NCBI GenBank assembly: GCA_025765595.1
Contig: JAIVFH010000093.1
Span: 1 to 64,000 of the forward strand
DNA length: 64,000 bases
From: Obelidium mucronatum
Lineage: Eukaryota > Chytridiomycota > Chytridiomycetes > Chytridiales > Chytriomycetaceae
Direction: 5' to 3'
Below are positions 54,078-62,697 of this stretch, in pieces (the stretch's first letter is position 1; each line of letters opens with the position of its first letter). The notes beneath the pieces were generated by a model. It searched no databases and was not told the origin of the DNA. It was given only the letters and a program-made list of their open reading frames with translations. The position numbers were made by a program, and so were the translations under genes.

Positions 54078-54831
54078 CTACGGAAGTGGCGGCTTCTCTG
54101 CCTCTGCCAATTCAGGTAGAAAGGCGTCCCCTTGAAAAGGCCTGAGTTCACTTGCAGCAACGCTAATTCGCGTAGATTCACCAATAGAAGTATCATCAAA
54201 GAAATCGTCTCGTTCAGCAAATGTGGGAACATCTCGTCGAGGAGGGTCCACGCGCCGCAATTGCTGAGCTGCTTGCTGGAGAATCTTGGTCCTTGCCGCC
54301 ACTTTCTTTTCCAGATCTGGAACGGGTCGCGCTATGATTCGTTTCAACTACTACTTTGACGCCGAATTTGCGGACAATCATGTAGATTGCAACGGCAATC
54401 ACAACAGCAACACCCACGGATATCGCAACGATGGCTCCAACACTAACTCCTGAGTTTGAAGTGTCAACATTATTTGTGGCTGGTATCTTTGACACTGCAG
54501 CAGTACTAGCAGCACTCGTTGTAGTGGTTGTACTTGATAGTGGTCGAACTGCCAGACTAGTTTTGAGTCTCTCCAGCTGCTGCTGAACCTCGATGCTTTG
54601 CTGAAGATCAAAATAAACCATCCAAGGACCAGTGTCACACTTTGGTTGCGGAAGATCAACCAAGTTACAACTAGAGCCCAACGGACACACAGAGTCTCCA
54701 CTACCGGAACACAGAGGATCCGTACAGAATGCTCGGGCACGTGGATTCGCTTGCGCTAATTGGGCAGGAGTCACACAGCCCCATTGGGGATCTGGGCGAG
54801 GGCGGGGTGATGTTGATGGCGACAGACTCAT
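54078..54831 (-). CDS. group C six-Cys membrane protein, one frame break
   Basis: Start ATG 54831 (MSLSPSTSPR). Cysteines are at 19, 36, 41, 49, 55 and 65, with W-G-C before and C-D-T-G-P-W after. The helix lies near 54375-54445 (GAIVAISVGVAVVIAVAI). A one-base change near 54340 moves to the frame holding E-R-D-D-F-F-D-D-T-S, S-T-R-I-S-V and E-L-R-P-F, with the stop at 54078. The gap is too short for an intron, so an indel is likely. The Cys domain shows the longest first spacing in the family (x16). Confidence 0.65.
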
Positions 54832-55030
54832 GGGGAAAAAAATCTATCTTTTCCTTGTTGAGATGCACAAGCCTCTCAGGGTCTAACCAATCTCGTATCA
54901 CACAATGTTTAGATTTCATATTTCCTCTTTTTCTTTTACTATATCTAGTTAAAGTAAAGTAACACAGTAGGTTAGCTGGCAGACTACTACATGATACTAC
55001 AAGTACTGATGCTCCATTTAATGAAAGTAT

Positions 55031-55736
55031 TTATTCGTTTACTGTCAGTCCCGCTTGTATATGCAGCCATTCCACCGCGTCGGAAAGCTCCAAGATGCCT
55101 TCTTTGACTCGTTTGCTTGCGATATCATCTGCTTTTGGATTCTGCAAATAAACTGTACGTTTTCTACTGCTCTCAAAGACATCATCTTCAACATCGTAAT
55201 ATTGAAACGGGCTGGGTCTCGTATCATCTGAGCCCACGTCCAGTCCTCCAAAATGCACGAAGTTCCACAGTATTGATGCTGATGATGCTGCTTTCCACGT
55301 CTGGTTCGGCAATTTTTCCTTTTTGCTTTTCATTCCATGCCCAGGAGATGGTTCTTTGTGATGATGAGTGTAGAAAATGTGGCAGTGATGTTGATCTGGA
55401 ATGTGGCTGGTTTGGCGGCCTTTGAATGTGAAAGACATGAAATAATGTACTTTTTAGAAGATGCCAGATATTAAGTTTTGTTTCATTATTCGGTTTTGTA
55501 GCTGTATGGTTAAAAGATGCTGCTGTGCTTGTTGAGGTGGTAGTAACTGCATGCTGCGGACTGTTGCCATTGATGTTGGTTTGCACCGTGGATTGAAAGT
55601 CACTCTCCTCCTCTATTTCCCCAGGCTCTTCCATGATAGGTTTCGTTTTGACCAGATGAAATACTGCGACTGCACTACAGAGAACTGCCGCTGATCCGGC
55701 TGTAATAACCACCATGTGAGCATCTGTCGGCGTCAT
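55031..55736 (-). CDS. group C-like membrane protein lacking the Cys domain
   Basis: The likely start is ATG 55736 (MTPTDAHMVV). A membrane helix starts almost at once (about residues 8-28) and is followed by K-T-K-P, so there is no ectodomain. The first frame runs on to about 55230; the second, ending at 55031, carries Y-Y-D-V-E-D-D-V-F-E-S-S, a weakened R-D-D-F-F-D-D motif, and a charged helical C-terminus like other group C members. They probably join through an intron between about 55440 and 55390. It could be a truncated gene or a decoy-like form. A transposon lies about 150 bp upstream of its start but does not explain the missing domain. Confidence 0.45.
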
Positions 55737-55876
55737 ATGCTCCCTCAAAGTAATTGAGGGTTCCAGATCTTATCGATGCGAAAGGACAGAGCAAAATCTG
55801 GCTCGAATGCAACCAGAAAGCAAGAAAAGTGTTCTTGATTGCCGATATATTTAAGACGTAAAAACTTAAAAATCGA

Positions 55877-55885
55877 TAACTCTAT
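55877..55885. repeat. target-site duplication TAACTCTAT (left)
   Basis: Nine bases directly before the DNA transposon. They recur at 60651-60659 directly after it. Confidence 0.85.
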
Positions 55886-55924
55886 TAGGCTCGAATCCAG
55901 CTCTCCTTTTTTCTTTAATTTTTC

Positions 55925-56197
55925 TGGCGGAGAGGCTGGTCCAGAATGTACTAGAAAAAAAATCCTCACTACTACCGAGCCAACGTCTTTTCTCACGACC
56001 CACCCAAGCGATTTGTCCCAAACTTGGCGAAGACATGGGTAAGTATAATTTATTGGCCTGAACGAAGCGGCATCCGAATCGGATTGGCCGATCTTGTCCA
56101 ACTTGCCTGTTTCTGACTCCCGCTCACGCAGATCCCACCTTAAACCCACAACCAACCCCCGCCAATATGTCTGATGAAGTCGAAATGACCGAAATAC
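55925..56197 (+). repeat. long terminal inverted repeat, left inner part (273 bp)
   Basis: Matches the reverse complement of 60327-60599 over its full length. It includes a probable 5' untranslated region with a candidate intron (GGTAAGTATAATT donor at about 56037, acceptor CACGCAG near 56130). It ends with the first ten codons of the helicase gene. Confidence 0.9.
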
Positions 56198-57723
56198 TCA
56201 AATCCGAGACTCGGCGGCTTGTGCATCACTCCTGTCGACCGTATCAGATTGAAGGTGTCATTGCTGCCTTGAAAGGGTACGATGTCATTGCTATTCAGCC
56301 AACTGGATCTGGCAAGACCTGGATGTTCTCGATTACAGCAATACTCCATCGCACTCACAATAGCCACAGGCTTGTGAAGATTAAAGGTGCCAAAGTGGCA
56401 GTTGTTGTGAGCCCTCTTACAGCCCTAATCCACCAGCAAGTTGCATACTTCAACAGTCTTTCTGCGGATTATTGCGCTGCAGCTCTTGGGAGTGAAGACA
56501 AGGACAAAGATGCTTTGATGCTGGTCAAAAATCGAGAAGTTATTCTTGTCTGGATGACTCCTGAATACCTTGAATATGTTTATTCCTCTCGGCCTGGAGC
56601 AGCAGTGGCATACAAGATAATAAAGGAATCAGTTTGGCTGTGGATTTTGGATGAAGTTCATTTGTTCATTGATGCAGGGGATACTTGGCGACTCTCCTAC
56701 AAGCAGTTGTCTTCTCTGCGTGATTCCTTTCCAGCCCCTATAATGGCTCTCTCTGCTAGCATTCCTCATGAGATGATTAATAATCTAAAATCGGAACTCA
56801 ATATTCAGAATGCCAATCTATGTGAGCTTGTTGGGAGGGTTGATCGCCCAAATGTCTGCTATGAAGTTCGGAAACGAACGTCCCCATCAGTTGACTTTCA
56901 ATTCCTTATAGAAATGCTTTCTGCCAAGAGCCATCCTCCTGAAATGTTTCCATGCATAATTTATTGTAATAACAAACAAATATTGCTCAAAGTTGCTGGA
57001 GTTTTGGCTCAAGCATGTGGAAATGATGAACGTCTCGTTGTATTTACAGCTGATTCTTCCAAGACAGAAAAGGAGGCAATCATTTCCAACATTTCTTCAA
57101 CTGACCATAAACACCTTGTCATTCTTGCGACAACAGCACTTGGTGTTGGAATGAATCCACATGGAATTCGACTGGTCATTCACTATATATGCCCTTTATC
57201 ATTTTGCGACATTTTTCAGGAATCTGGGAGGGCAGGGAGAGATGGGAGTGCAAGTGACCATATTCTATTTTTCAAAGATGGGGATATTAAGGATGGATCC
57301 CGTGACGAAAGAATATTCAAGATGTATGTGACAGATGAATGCCCCTGTCGGCGGTCAATCATCAATTCCTATTTTGTTGGAGGATTATCCTGGGACAAGA
57401 ACAATCGTTGTTGTGATAAGTGTCTAAAAATCAATTTCACAGTTGTGAAACGGGAACAATTATCAAAAGACAGGAGCAAGTCTCATAGTGCCCGGCGAAT
57501 GAAGCTCACTGAGCGCATTCAATTGACAAATTCACTTATGTTGCTGCGTGCACGCTTACTTCCAATGCCAGAAGTTGCACGAATAGCCATATTTCCCCAC
57601 TCTCTTGTTGATGAACTTGTCAAGAACAAGAACACTGTCTTGAACAAAAGCTTTATTTGGCCCTCAAATCCAAAACTCACAAAAGAGATGAAAGAAGAAG
57701 TAGAGAATCTTTTTTCTAAATAA
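56167..57723 (+). CDS. RecQ-like DNA helicase, 518 aa
   Basis: An ATP-dependent 3'-5' type DNA helicase by homology, presumably used in transposition. Motifs in order: Walker A P-T-G-S-G-K-T (45-51), Ia V-S-P-L-T-A-L, Walker B D-E-V-H (162-165), S-A-S (196-198), I-I-Y-C-N-N, A-T-T-A-L-G-V-G-M-N (321-330) and motif VI Q-E-S-G-R-A-G-R-D-G (351-360). A RecQ zinc region follows with C392, C394, C416 and C419. No HRDC domain is seen, and the protein is shorter than cellular RecQ helicases. The start codon lies in the left inverted repeat, so the first ten residues are shared with the opposite gene. DEVH instead of DEAH and SAS instead of SAT are mild deviations. Confidence 0.9.
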   Translation: MSDEVEMTEILKSETRRLVHHSCRPYQIEGVIAALKGYDVIAIQPTGSGKTWMFSITAILHRTHNSHRLVKIKGAKVAVVVSPLTALIHQQVAYFNSLSADYCAAALGSEDKDKDALMLVKNREVILVWMTPEYLEYVYSSRPGAAVAYKIIKESVWLWILDEVHLFIDAGDTWRLSYKQLSSLRDSFPAPIMALSASIPHEMINNLKSELNIQNANLCELVGRVDRPNVCYEVRKRTSPSVDFQFLIEMLSAKSHPPEMFPCIIYCNNKQILLKVAGVLAQACGNDERLVVFTADSSKTEKEAIISNISSTDHKHLVILATTALGVGMNPHGIRLVIHYICPLSFCDIFQESGRAGRDGSASDHILFFKDGDIKDGSRDERIFKMYVTDECPCRRSIINSYFVGGLSWDKNNRCCDKCLKINFTVVKREQLSKDRSKSHSARRMKLTERIQLTNSLMLLRARLLPMPEVARIAIFPHSLVDELVKNKNTVLNKSFIWPSNPKLTKEMKEEVENLFSK

Positions 57724-57739
57724 AATTTTTGGTTGTTTG

Positions 57740-60357
57740 TTATTCAATTGTTCCTTCAAAATCACTCTCAGCAGACTCGTCTTCCATCACATCACTTCTC
57801 TTTCTTGCTTCAATCAATGCCGTTAGGTACCCATTTGACAACATTTCTGCTGATTCTTCCTCACAATCCAGCTCAAATTCAGTTGGGTTATCAGTGTGTC
57901 CTTCCTGCAATAACTCACGAACTGTTGATTTAAAAATTTCTCGCTCATTCCCACTGTTCACATCTCGGTGATAGGTATTTCTTGATAACCCCAAATCACT
58001 GAAAAGCTTGTCAGAGAGCTCTCTGAGGTATGGCGCAACAAGCGAAACACGCTTAGTGTGTTCCCAGTTTTGGTTTGTTCCTGCCCGTCCTTCCATTGCC
58101 TTGAAATCTCGAACGTAGTGCTCAAACCCCAAGTCAACTGGATAATTTGATGCTGGTTTTCCTGTACTATTCAAGAATCGGTTGTCTGAAATCAGTTTGC
58201 TGTCATGTTCCGAGAATATAGAGGCATGATCAATCAACTCATTTGCACCTCCGTTGCAGTATTTCACGCAGTTCTTCTTGAAAAAAGGCAGCAATAAGCG
58301 TACAAGTATAAGGATTCCTTCGCCATCCCCACGTTTGATGCAGTTTACATAAACTTTGTAACGGGAATAGTGAGAAACAAATTGAACAACATAGTTCTTG
58401 TATGCGTGTTCAATGGCGGGCTTGAAAACATGTTTCATGGTTTTGTATGTTGGCCCTTGATGTTCGTATGTATGGCGTGAATAACTTGATTGTTCAAAGA
58501 GCATCTTCACTGTCTGCATTGCAATGGCATCACAATACTCTTGAATCTTTTCCTCCGAGGCACCCACTAGTGCTTCTTTGTCAATCAGCATTGCAAGAAG
58601 CTCCTCCAAGTAGCACTCAAACACTCCATTTAATGCTGACTCCATCTCATAGAAAGCAAACTTTTTAAAATTCAAAACCTTGTTCTGAAGCTTTGCAAAG
58701 TGGGAAGCAGAGCCTTTAGCTTTGGTCTTTCCAAACTTTCGAGCTGTACCACTGATTATTGACATTTGCCGGTGAAAGTCACCAGGAACTCGTTGAGGAT
58801 GCTTGAACTGTTCAACATCTGAAGAATAGTGCTCAAACTTTCTTATGGCTTGTGCTGAGCCAACATTTTGAAGTGTTGCATGATCGCCATGTACTGGAAC
58901 ACCAACGCCTTGATTAGAAGGGAACTGAAATTCAGCATTGAACTTTTCCCAGATTTTAACAGTTCCAGATCTGGTGGTTTCTTGCTCATCAACTATGGGA
59001 AGTGGAATAATGCTTGTTCGACATGAACGACCAACTGAAACATTCTCACTTTGTGCAGGCACATTCTTGAAAACAGGAAATGACTTAATTAGAAAGTTGC
59101 GAACCAGCAACAACACATGATTTTGAAGCCAACTGAAATCCGATTCACTCGGCATCAAATTTTCCCAACACAAGATATTCAATGGAATCCTAGGATATTT
59201 GGATAAGGAGTTCTCAACTCCCGTTAGGAAATAGCCCCGCAAAGTCTGGGACTTGAACTGGTGCTGGTGGTCTTGGTTATGCTGGAAAACTCGAAATTGC
59301 CGTTCGCAATTATCATACACAAGGTGTAGCTTGGAGCAAGAATATTTTGGAACTACGGCCATAATATGCGATGCTATGATTTGTATTTTTTGGTATAGCG
59401 TTGATGTAGAGACACAGAGCCCACATTTGTTCAAGAAATCAATACACATGCTTGAAGCTCCTTTGCAATACAGTACCAGAGTAATTGCACACTGTATTTC
59501 GTTATTTTTCTGTGTCTGAGAGTTGATGATGATGAGAAATATTGCCATTACACGATGGTGTAGGCCTTGACACAGTTGTTCGAACAAAGCACCCAGAAAA
59601 GGGGCTCTCCTCTTCCATTCTTCCAATGTATCATTGATTTCCATCAAGCTTGGATAGGATAACTCTGAGGCGTGGATTCGTGTTACTTTGGTGAGTTCAG
59701 ATTTGGATATAGCTGCCGCCAGGGTTCCGGCCACAGCAACTTTATTGGAAGAGGAAAGTTGCTCAAATAATAACTGAATAAGTTCCAATCTCTCACTATC
59801 GCCAACATGTTGAAGACAGTTGAGGATTGTCTCCATTTGCTTCTTTCGATTTTTGTCTGCAGCCTCAAATGCTTCACGCTGAAGGTCCTGTTCCTTTTCT
59901 TTTGCAGCTCGATTTTGTTCGTGATGTTGAAGAAGTCGTTCTGGAGCAGAGTCGGAGAAGATTTGAAACTTGTCAGCCCTTGCAATAGGCTCAATTCCAA
60001 CACCAAAGTTAGCTGGACTATTCCAGGCACTGTAGCCATAAACGGAAGGTTGATCGGGGTTCAATGAATAGAGTTGGGTCCGATGTCGTTTTGGAGCTGG
60101 AGTTAATGGAGTTAAATGAGGCTGCTCAGTGACAGGTTGTGCTGACGGCTCATCCTCTGAAAGCCCATCAGTATCACAAGTATTGGCATAAAACAAAACA
60201 TACCAAAGCTTGGTGATTTGAGGGCACCTTTCAGGAAGTTCAAAGTCTTGGCCTTCACAATCTTCTTCTTCGATGCTAGTTTCGCCATTCGGACTTCTCT
60301 AGCGCTTGCCAAGCCAGTAGCAGTAGGTATTTCGGTCATTTCGACTTCATCAGACAT
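57740..60357 (-). CDS. DUF6589-type protein, candidate transposase (856 aa)
   Basis: Two exons: 60204-60357 (51 codons plus one base, starting M-S-D-E-V-E-M-T-E-I in the right inverted repeat) and 57740-60156. The 47-bp intron 60157-60203 has donor GTATGT, TACTGAT and acceptor TTTCAG, and joins in phase. The core resembles DUF6589, common as multicopy genes in fungi: V-Y-D-N (D333), V-H-G-D (D476) and P-G-D-F-H (D511/H513), then a long helical region. An N-terminal helical charged stretch precedes it. Alternating acids after hydrophobic strands would fit an RNase H-like fold, but catalysis is inferred. Since it is the only non-helicase gene of a target-duplicating element, it is the best transposase candidate. 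Confidence 0.8.
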
Positions 60358-60599
60358 ATTGGCGGGGGTTGGTTGTGGGTTTAAGGTGGGATCTGCGTGA
60401 GCGGGAGTCAGAAACAGGCAAGTTGGACAAGATCGGCCAATCCGATTCGGATGCCGCTTCGTTCAGGCCAATAAATTATACTTACCCATGTCTTCGCCAA
60501 GTTTGGGACAAATCGCTTGGGTGGGTCGTGAGAAAAGACGTTGGCTCGGTAGTAGTGAGGATTTTTTTTCTAGTACATTCTGGACCAGCCTCTCCGCCA
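60327..60599 (-). repeat. long terminal inverted repeat, right inner part (273 bp)
   Basis: Inverted copy of 55925-56197. It holds the putative promoter, leader and first ten codons of the DUF6589 gene. Confidence 0.9.
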
Positions 60600-60650
60600 A
60601 AGAAATTGGCACAATGAAAATACAAAAAGGAGAGGCTGGATTCGAGCCTA

Positions 60651-60659
60651 TAACTCTAT
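60651..60659. repeat. target-site duplication TAACTCTAT (right)
   Basis: Second copy of the 9-bp direct repeat flanking the transposon. Confidence 0.85.
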
Positions 60660-60690
60660 CGCTTATCAACAAAAATCATTCCACACCCGT

Positions 60691-62471
60691 CTATTGCACT
60701 TCGCTTTTTCTTCTCAAAATTGGGTCTCCCTTTGGAGTCACGTATCCAGTATCTTCCATGCCATCCGCAATGGACACTCCGTAAGTCTCTGCCCGATAAT
60801 CCCTTGTTTGGTGCTTCTTCACAGCAACTTGGAGCTCATTGATCCCGCGATCAACGTCAGGGCTCACGTGTTCTTGAGAGTGTATTCTCACAAGTAAAGG
60901 AAACGAAGATCGAGAAACAGGTGGCGGCTTGTATTTGAACGCACTGTTACTTAAAGCACTGTCTTTCGAGCTTGCCAAGCTGACTTCATCGTCATCAAAG
61001 AAAGAATCTCGGAATCCAAGGGAGGGCGCAGGTGGGTGCAGATAAGGCGGCAAAGACGTAATGTTCATTGGCTCTTGATATTCTGTGATCATTTGCTGGA
61101 TTTTAGTCTCGCTTGAAGCTGCTTTACGTCTCTTGTTGGCCACAAACAGTGCAATGTACGGTGGTTAGTATGCTCTTACGAATTTTCAGCTTAAAGCACC
61201 CAGGTGTAACGACAAAAGCACCCCAGTGTAACGACTAAAGCACCCCGGTGTAACGACAAAAGCACCCCCATCATGTTCATGCAACAAAAACATTAACAAA
61301 CTAACAATTAGAGAATCAAAGCCCTCTTTATTAAAAAAAAAAAAGATAGACTTTCTTGCTGCAATCGACAGGAGAGCCGCATAAGAACCTGGCAGCTTAA
61401 GTTGATGGCAGTCTTGAAGTGGGAAAACGCAGCAGCAAGAAGAACTCGCGAAGACAGTCAAAGCCTGACAATAACATCCGATAGCATCAATCAATGCCTC
61501 AATTGACGTCTTGAGGCTGATATTCTGTATTGGGGTATGATGGTCCGTCGGTTGATGTGGAACGGCAACATGGTTGGAGGATCCATGATTTGAACACTTG
61601 AGCTGCGAACGTTGCATCCATTCCAATTCGCCTCACAAAAGCGTGTGTTCATGAGATGGTTTGTGATGGTTGTCTTTGTTGAGGAGGTTAGTTGAAGTTC
61701 GAAGTAATAAATGACCCTTACCATTGGCGTTGTGATTCGTTAAAAGTAACTCACAGAGAGAGAGCAGTAAGAGCAATTGTTGATGGGGGGATTTCGATGG
61801 CCTTGTTGTGATGTCGCTGTTGCTGCATCCTGAAAAGAGAAAAGAGTGCTAAACCCTATGAGCTCGCAAACCCATCTGTATCAATGTTCGTGACTACTTA
61901 CTTATTCATAGATGTAGCTGCAGCAGGATTACGGAGGTTGGCAGTAGTTGCTGGCAGTGAGTCATAAGGGCGGTGCTTCAACGGATTTCCTAATTTTGTT
62001 TTCAAAAAACTTGAAAATTCGTGAGAGCATATTAACCACCGTAGCAATGGCCATCACTGAAATTACACCAATTGACACAATGAAACCAATAATTGGACCC
62101 AATGAATCTGCATTAGAGCCAAGTGATGCTGGGCTCTGAAAGTTAATTGCCGGTCCACCGACCGCTGTTGGCACAGCAGATGGACTGGCTTGCGTTTCAG
62201 CCACAGCCGGCAACGGGGAAGGTGGAGGTTTATCCCAGCTGCCGGAGCTGCCCTTGCGATCATCGAAGCGTTCTTTTTCAGTCATTTTCACAGGCGGCGG
62301 CGGGAGAAACTTCCTGTCTGGGCAGAACTCTCTTGGCGGAGGCACCCACTGGCACTGCAGCCCGCTTGAGGCGTCGCAGCTGCCAGGCAGCCAGCAGGCA
62401 TTCAAGGCGCAGTTCGCCTCAGTCAAGCCAGGCAGACCGCAGGCGGGCACTTTTCCTCGCAGTTGCGCCAT
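60691..62471 (-). CDS. group C six-Cys membrane protein split by a transposon
   Basis: Start ATG 62471 (MAQLRGKVPA). Cysteines are at 11, 21, 26, 32, 40 and 50 (C-x9-C-x4-C-x5-C-x7-C-x9-C). The ectodomain leads into a membrane helix beginning L-G-P-I-I-G-F-I-V-S. The reading frame is interrupted in that helix at 62044 by an 887-bp inverted-repeat element. The frame resumes exactly in phase after the element at 61156, completing the helix and continuing A-N-K-R-R-K. The tail has F-R-D-S-F-F-D-D-D-E and a C-terminal R-G-I-N-E-L-Q-V-A-V-K segment, with the stop at 60691. Without excision the product would be truncated shortly after the helix starts, so this allele is probably broken. Confidence 0.75.
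61157..62043. mobile_element. 887-bp non-autonomous inverted-repeat element
   Basis: Terminal inverted repeats of about 33 bp begin TACGGTGGTTA and extend through ATTTTCA (61157-61189 versus 62011-62043), with a few mismatches. The 6-bp sequence GCAATG flanks both sides (61151-61156 and 62044-62049). It has no substantial ORF of its own, so it must be mobilised in trans. It does not share ends with the 4.8-kb transposon nearby. Superfamily unknown. Confidence 0.8.
61193..61269. repeat. 22-bp tandem repeat, about 3.5 copies
   Basis: Units of the form AAAGCACCCC[AG]GTGTAACGAC lie just inside the left inverted repeat of the 887-bp element. They may be subterminal protein-binding sites or a simple expansion. 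Confidence 0.8.
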
Positions 62472-62697
62472 TTGCTTTGATTTGAAATTTGGCCGTTCGC
62501 TCACAAAAAATTCGGTTGCTCTGGCTTGTGAATAACAACGCTGAAATCGCAAAATTTGCAGTTTTAATTAAAACCCGTGACCTGCATCTATTATTGGCAG
62601 ATAGTTGCTCTTGTTTTCGCGTTGGTGGCAAAGACGCGTTTATACATTGCGAAAATCTGTGTCAATCTCCCCCGCGTGACCTCAACATATATAATCG
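62472..62697. promoter_or_regulatory. divergent intergenic region
   Basis: The only head-to-head spacer at this end of the window: 226 bp between the start of a group C gene (-) and the start of the plus-strand gene at 62698. It must hold promoters for both. CATATATAATC lies directly before the plus-strand ATG. Confidence 0.4.

Larger units (their letters stand above)
55886..60650. mobile_element. RecQ helicase / DUF6589 DNA transposon
   Basis: A 4,765-bp element flanked by a 9-bp direct repeat. Its ends are inverted repeats starting TAGGCTCGAATCCAGC; the outer ~40-50 bp are imperfect and the inner 273 bp appear identical. Two convergent genes fill it: a RecQ-like helicase (+) and a DUF6589-type protein (-), with stops 16 bp apart. 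Each gene's upstream region, start codon and first ten codons lie inside its inverted repeat. Both genes are intact, so the element may be active. It sits between two group C genes. I know of no named superfamily with this gene pair, and the 9-bp duplication would fit several DDE groups. Confidence 0.88.

Noticed and set aside
55886..55915. A GGCTCGAATCC box followed by a T run at both transposon ends, like a tRNA T-arm plus pol III terminator.
   Set aside because: The T-stem does not pair and no acceptor, D-arm or anticodon arm is found upstream; the sequence is simply the outer end of the inverted repeat.
55745..56155. A long minus-strand open frame in the left inverted repeat, with an identical counterpart on the plus strand at 60369.
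   Set aside because: It is the antisense of the helicase leader region, duplicated because the repeat is duplicated; there is no coding signal of its own.
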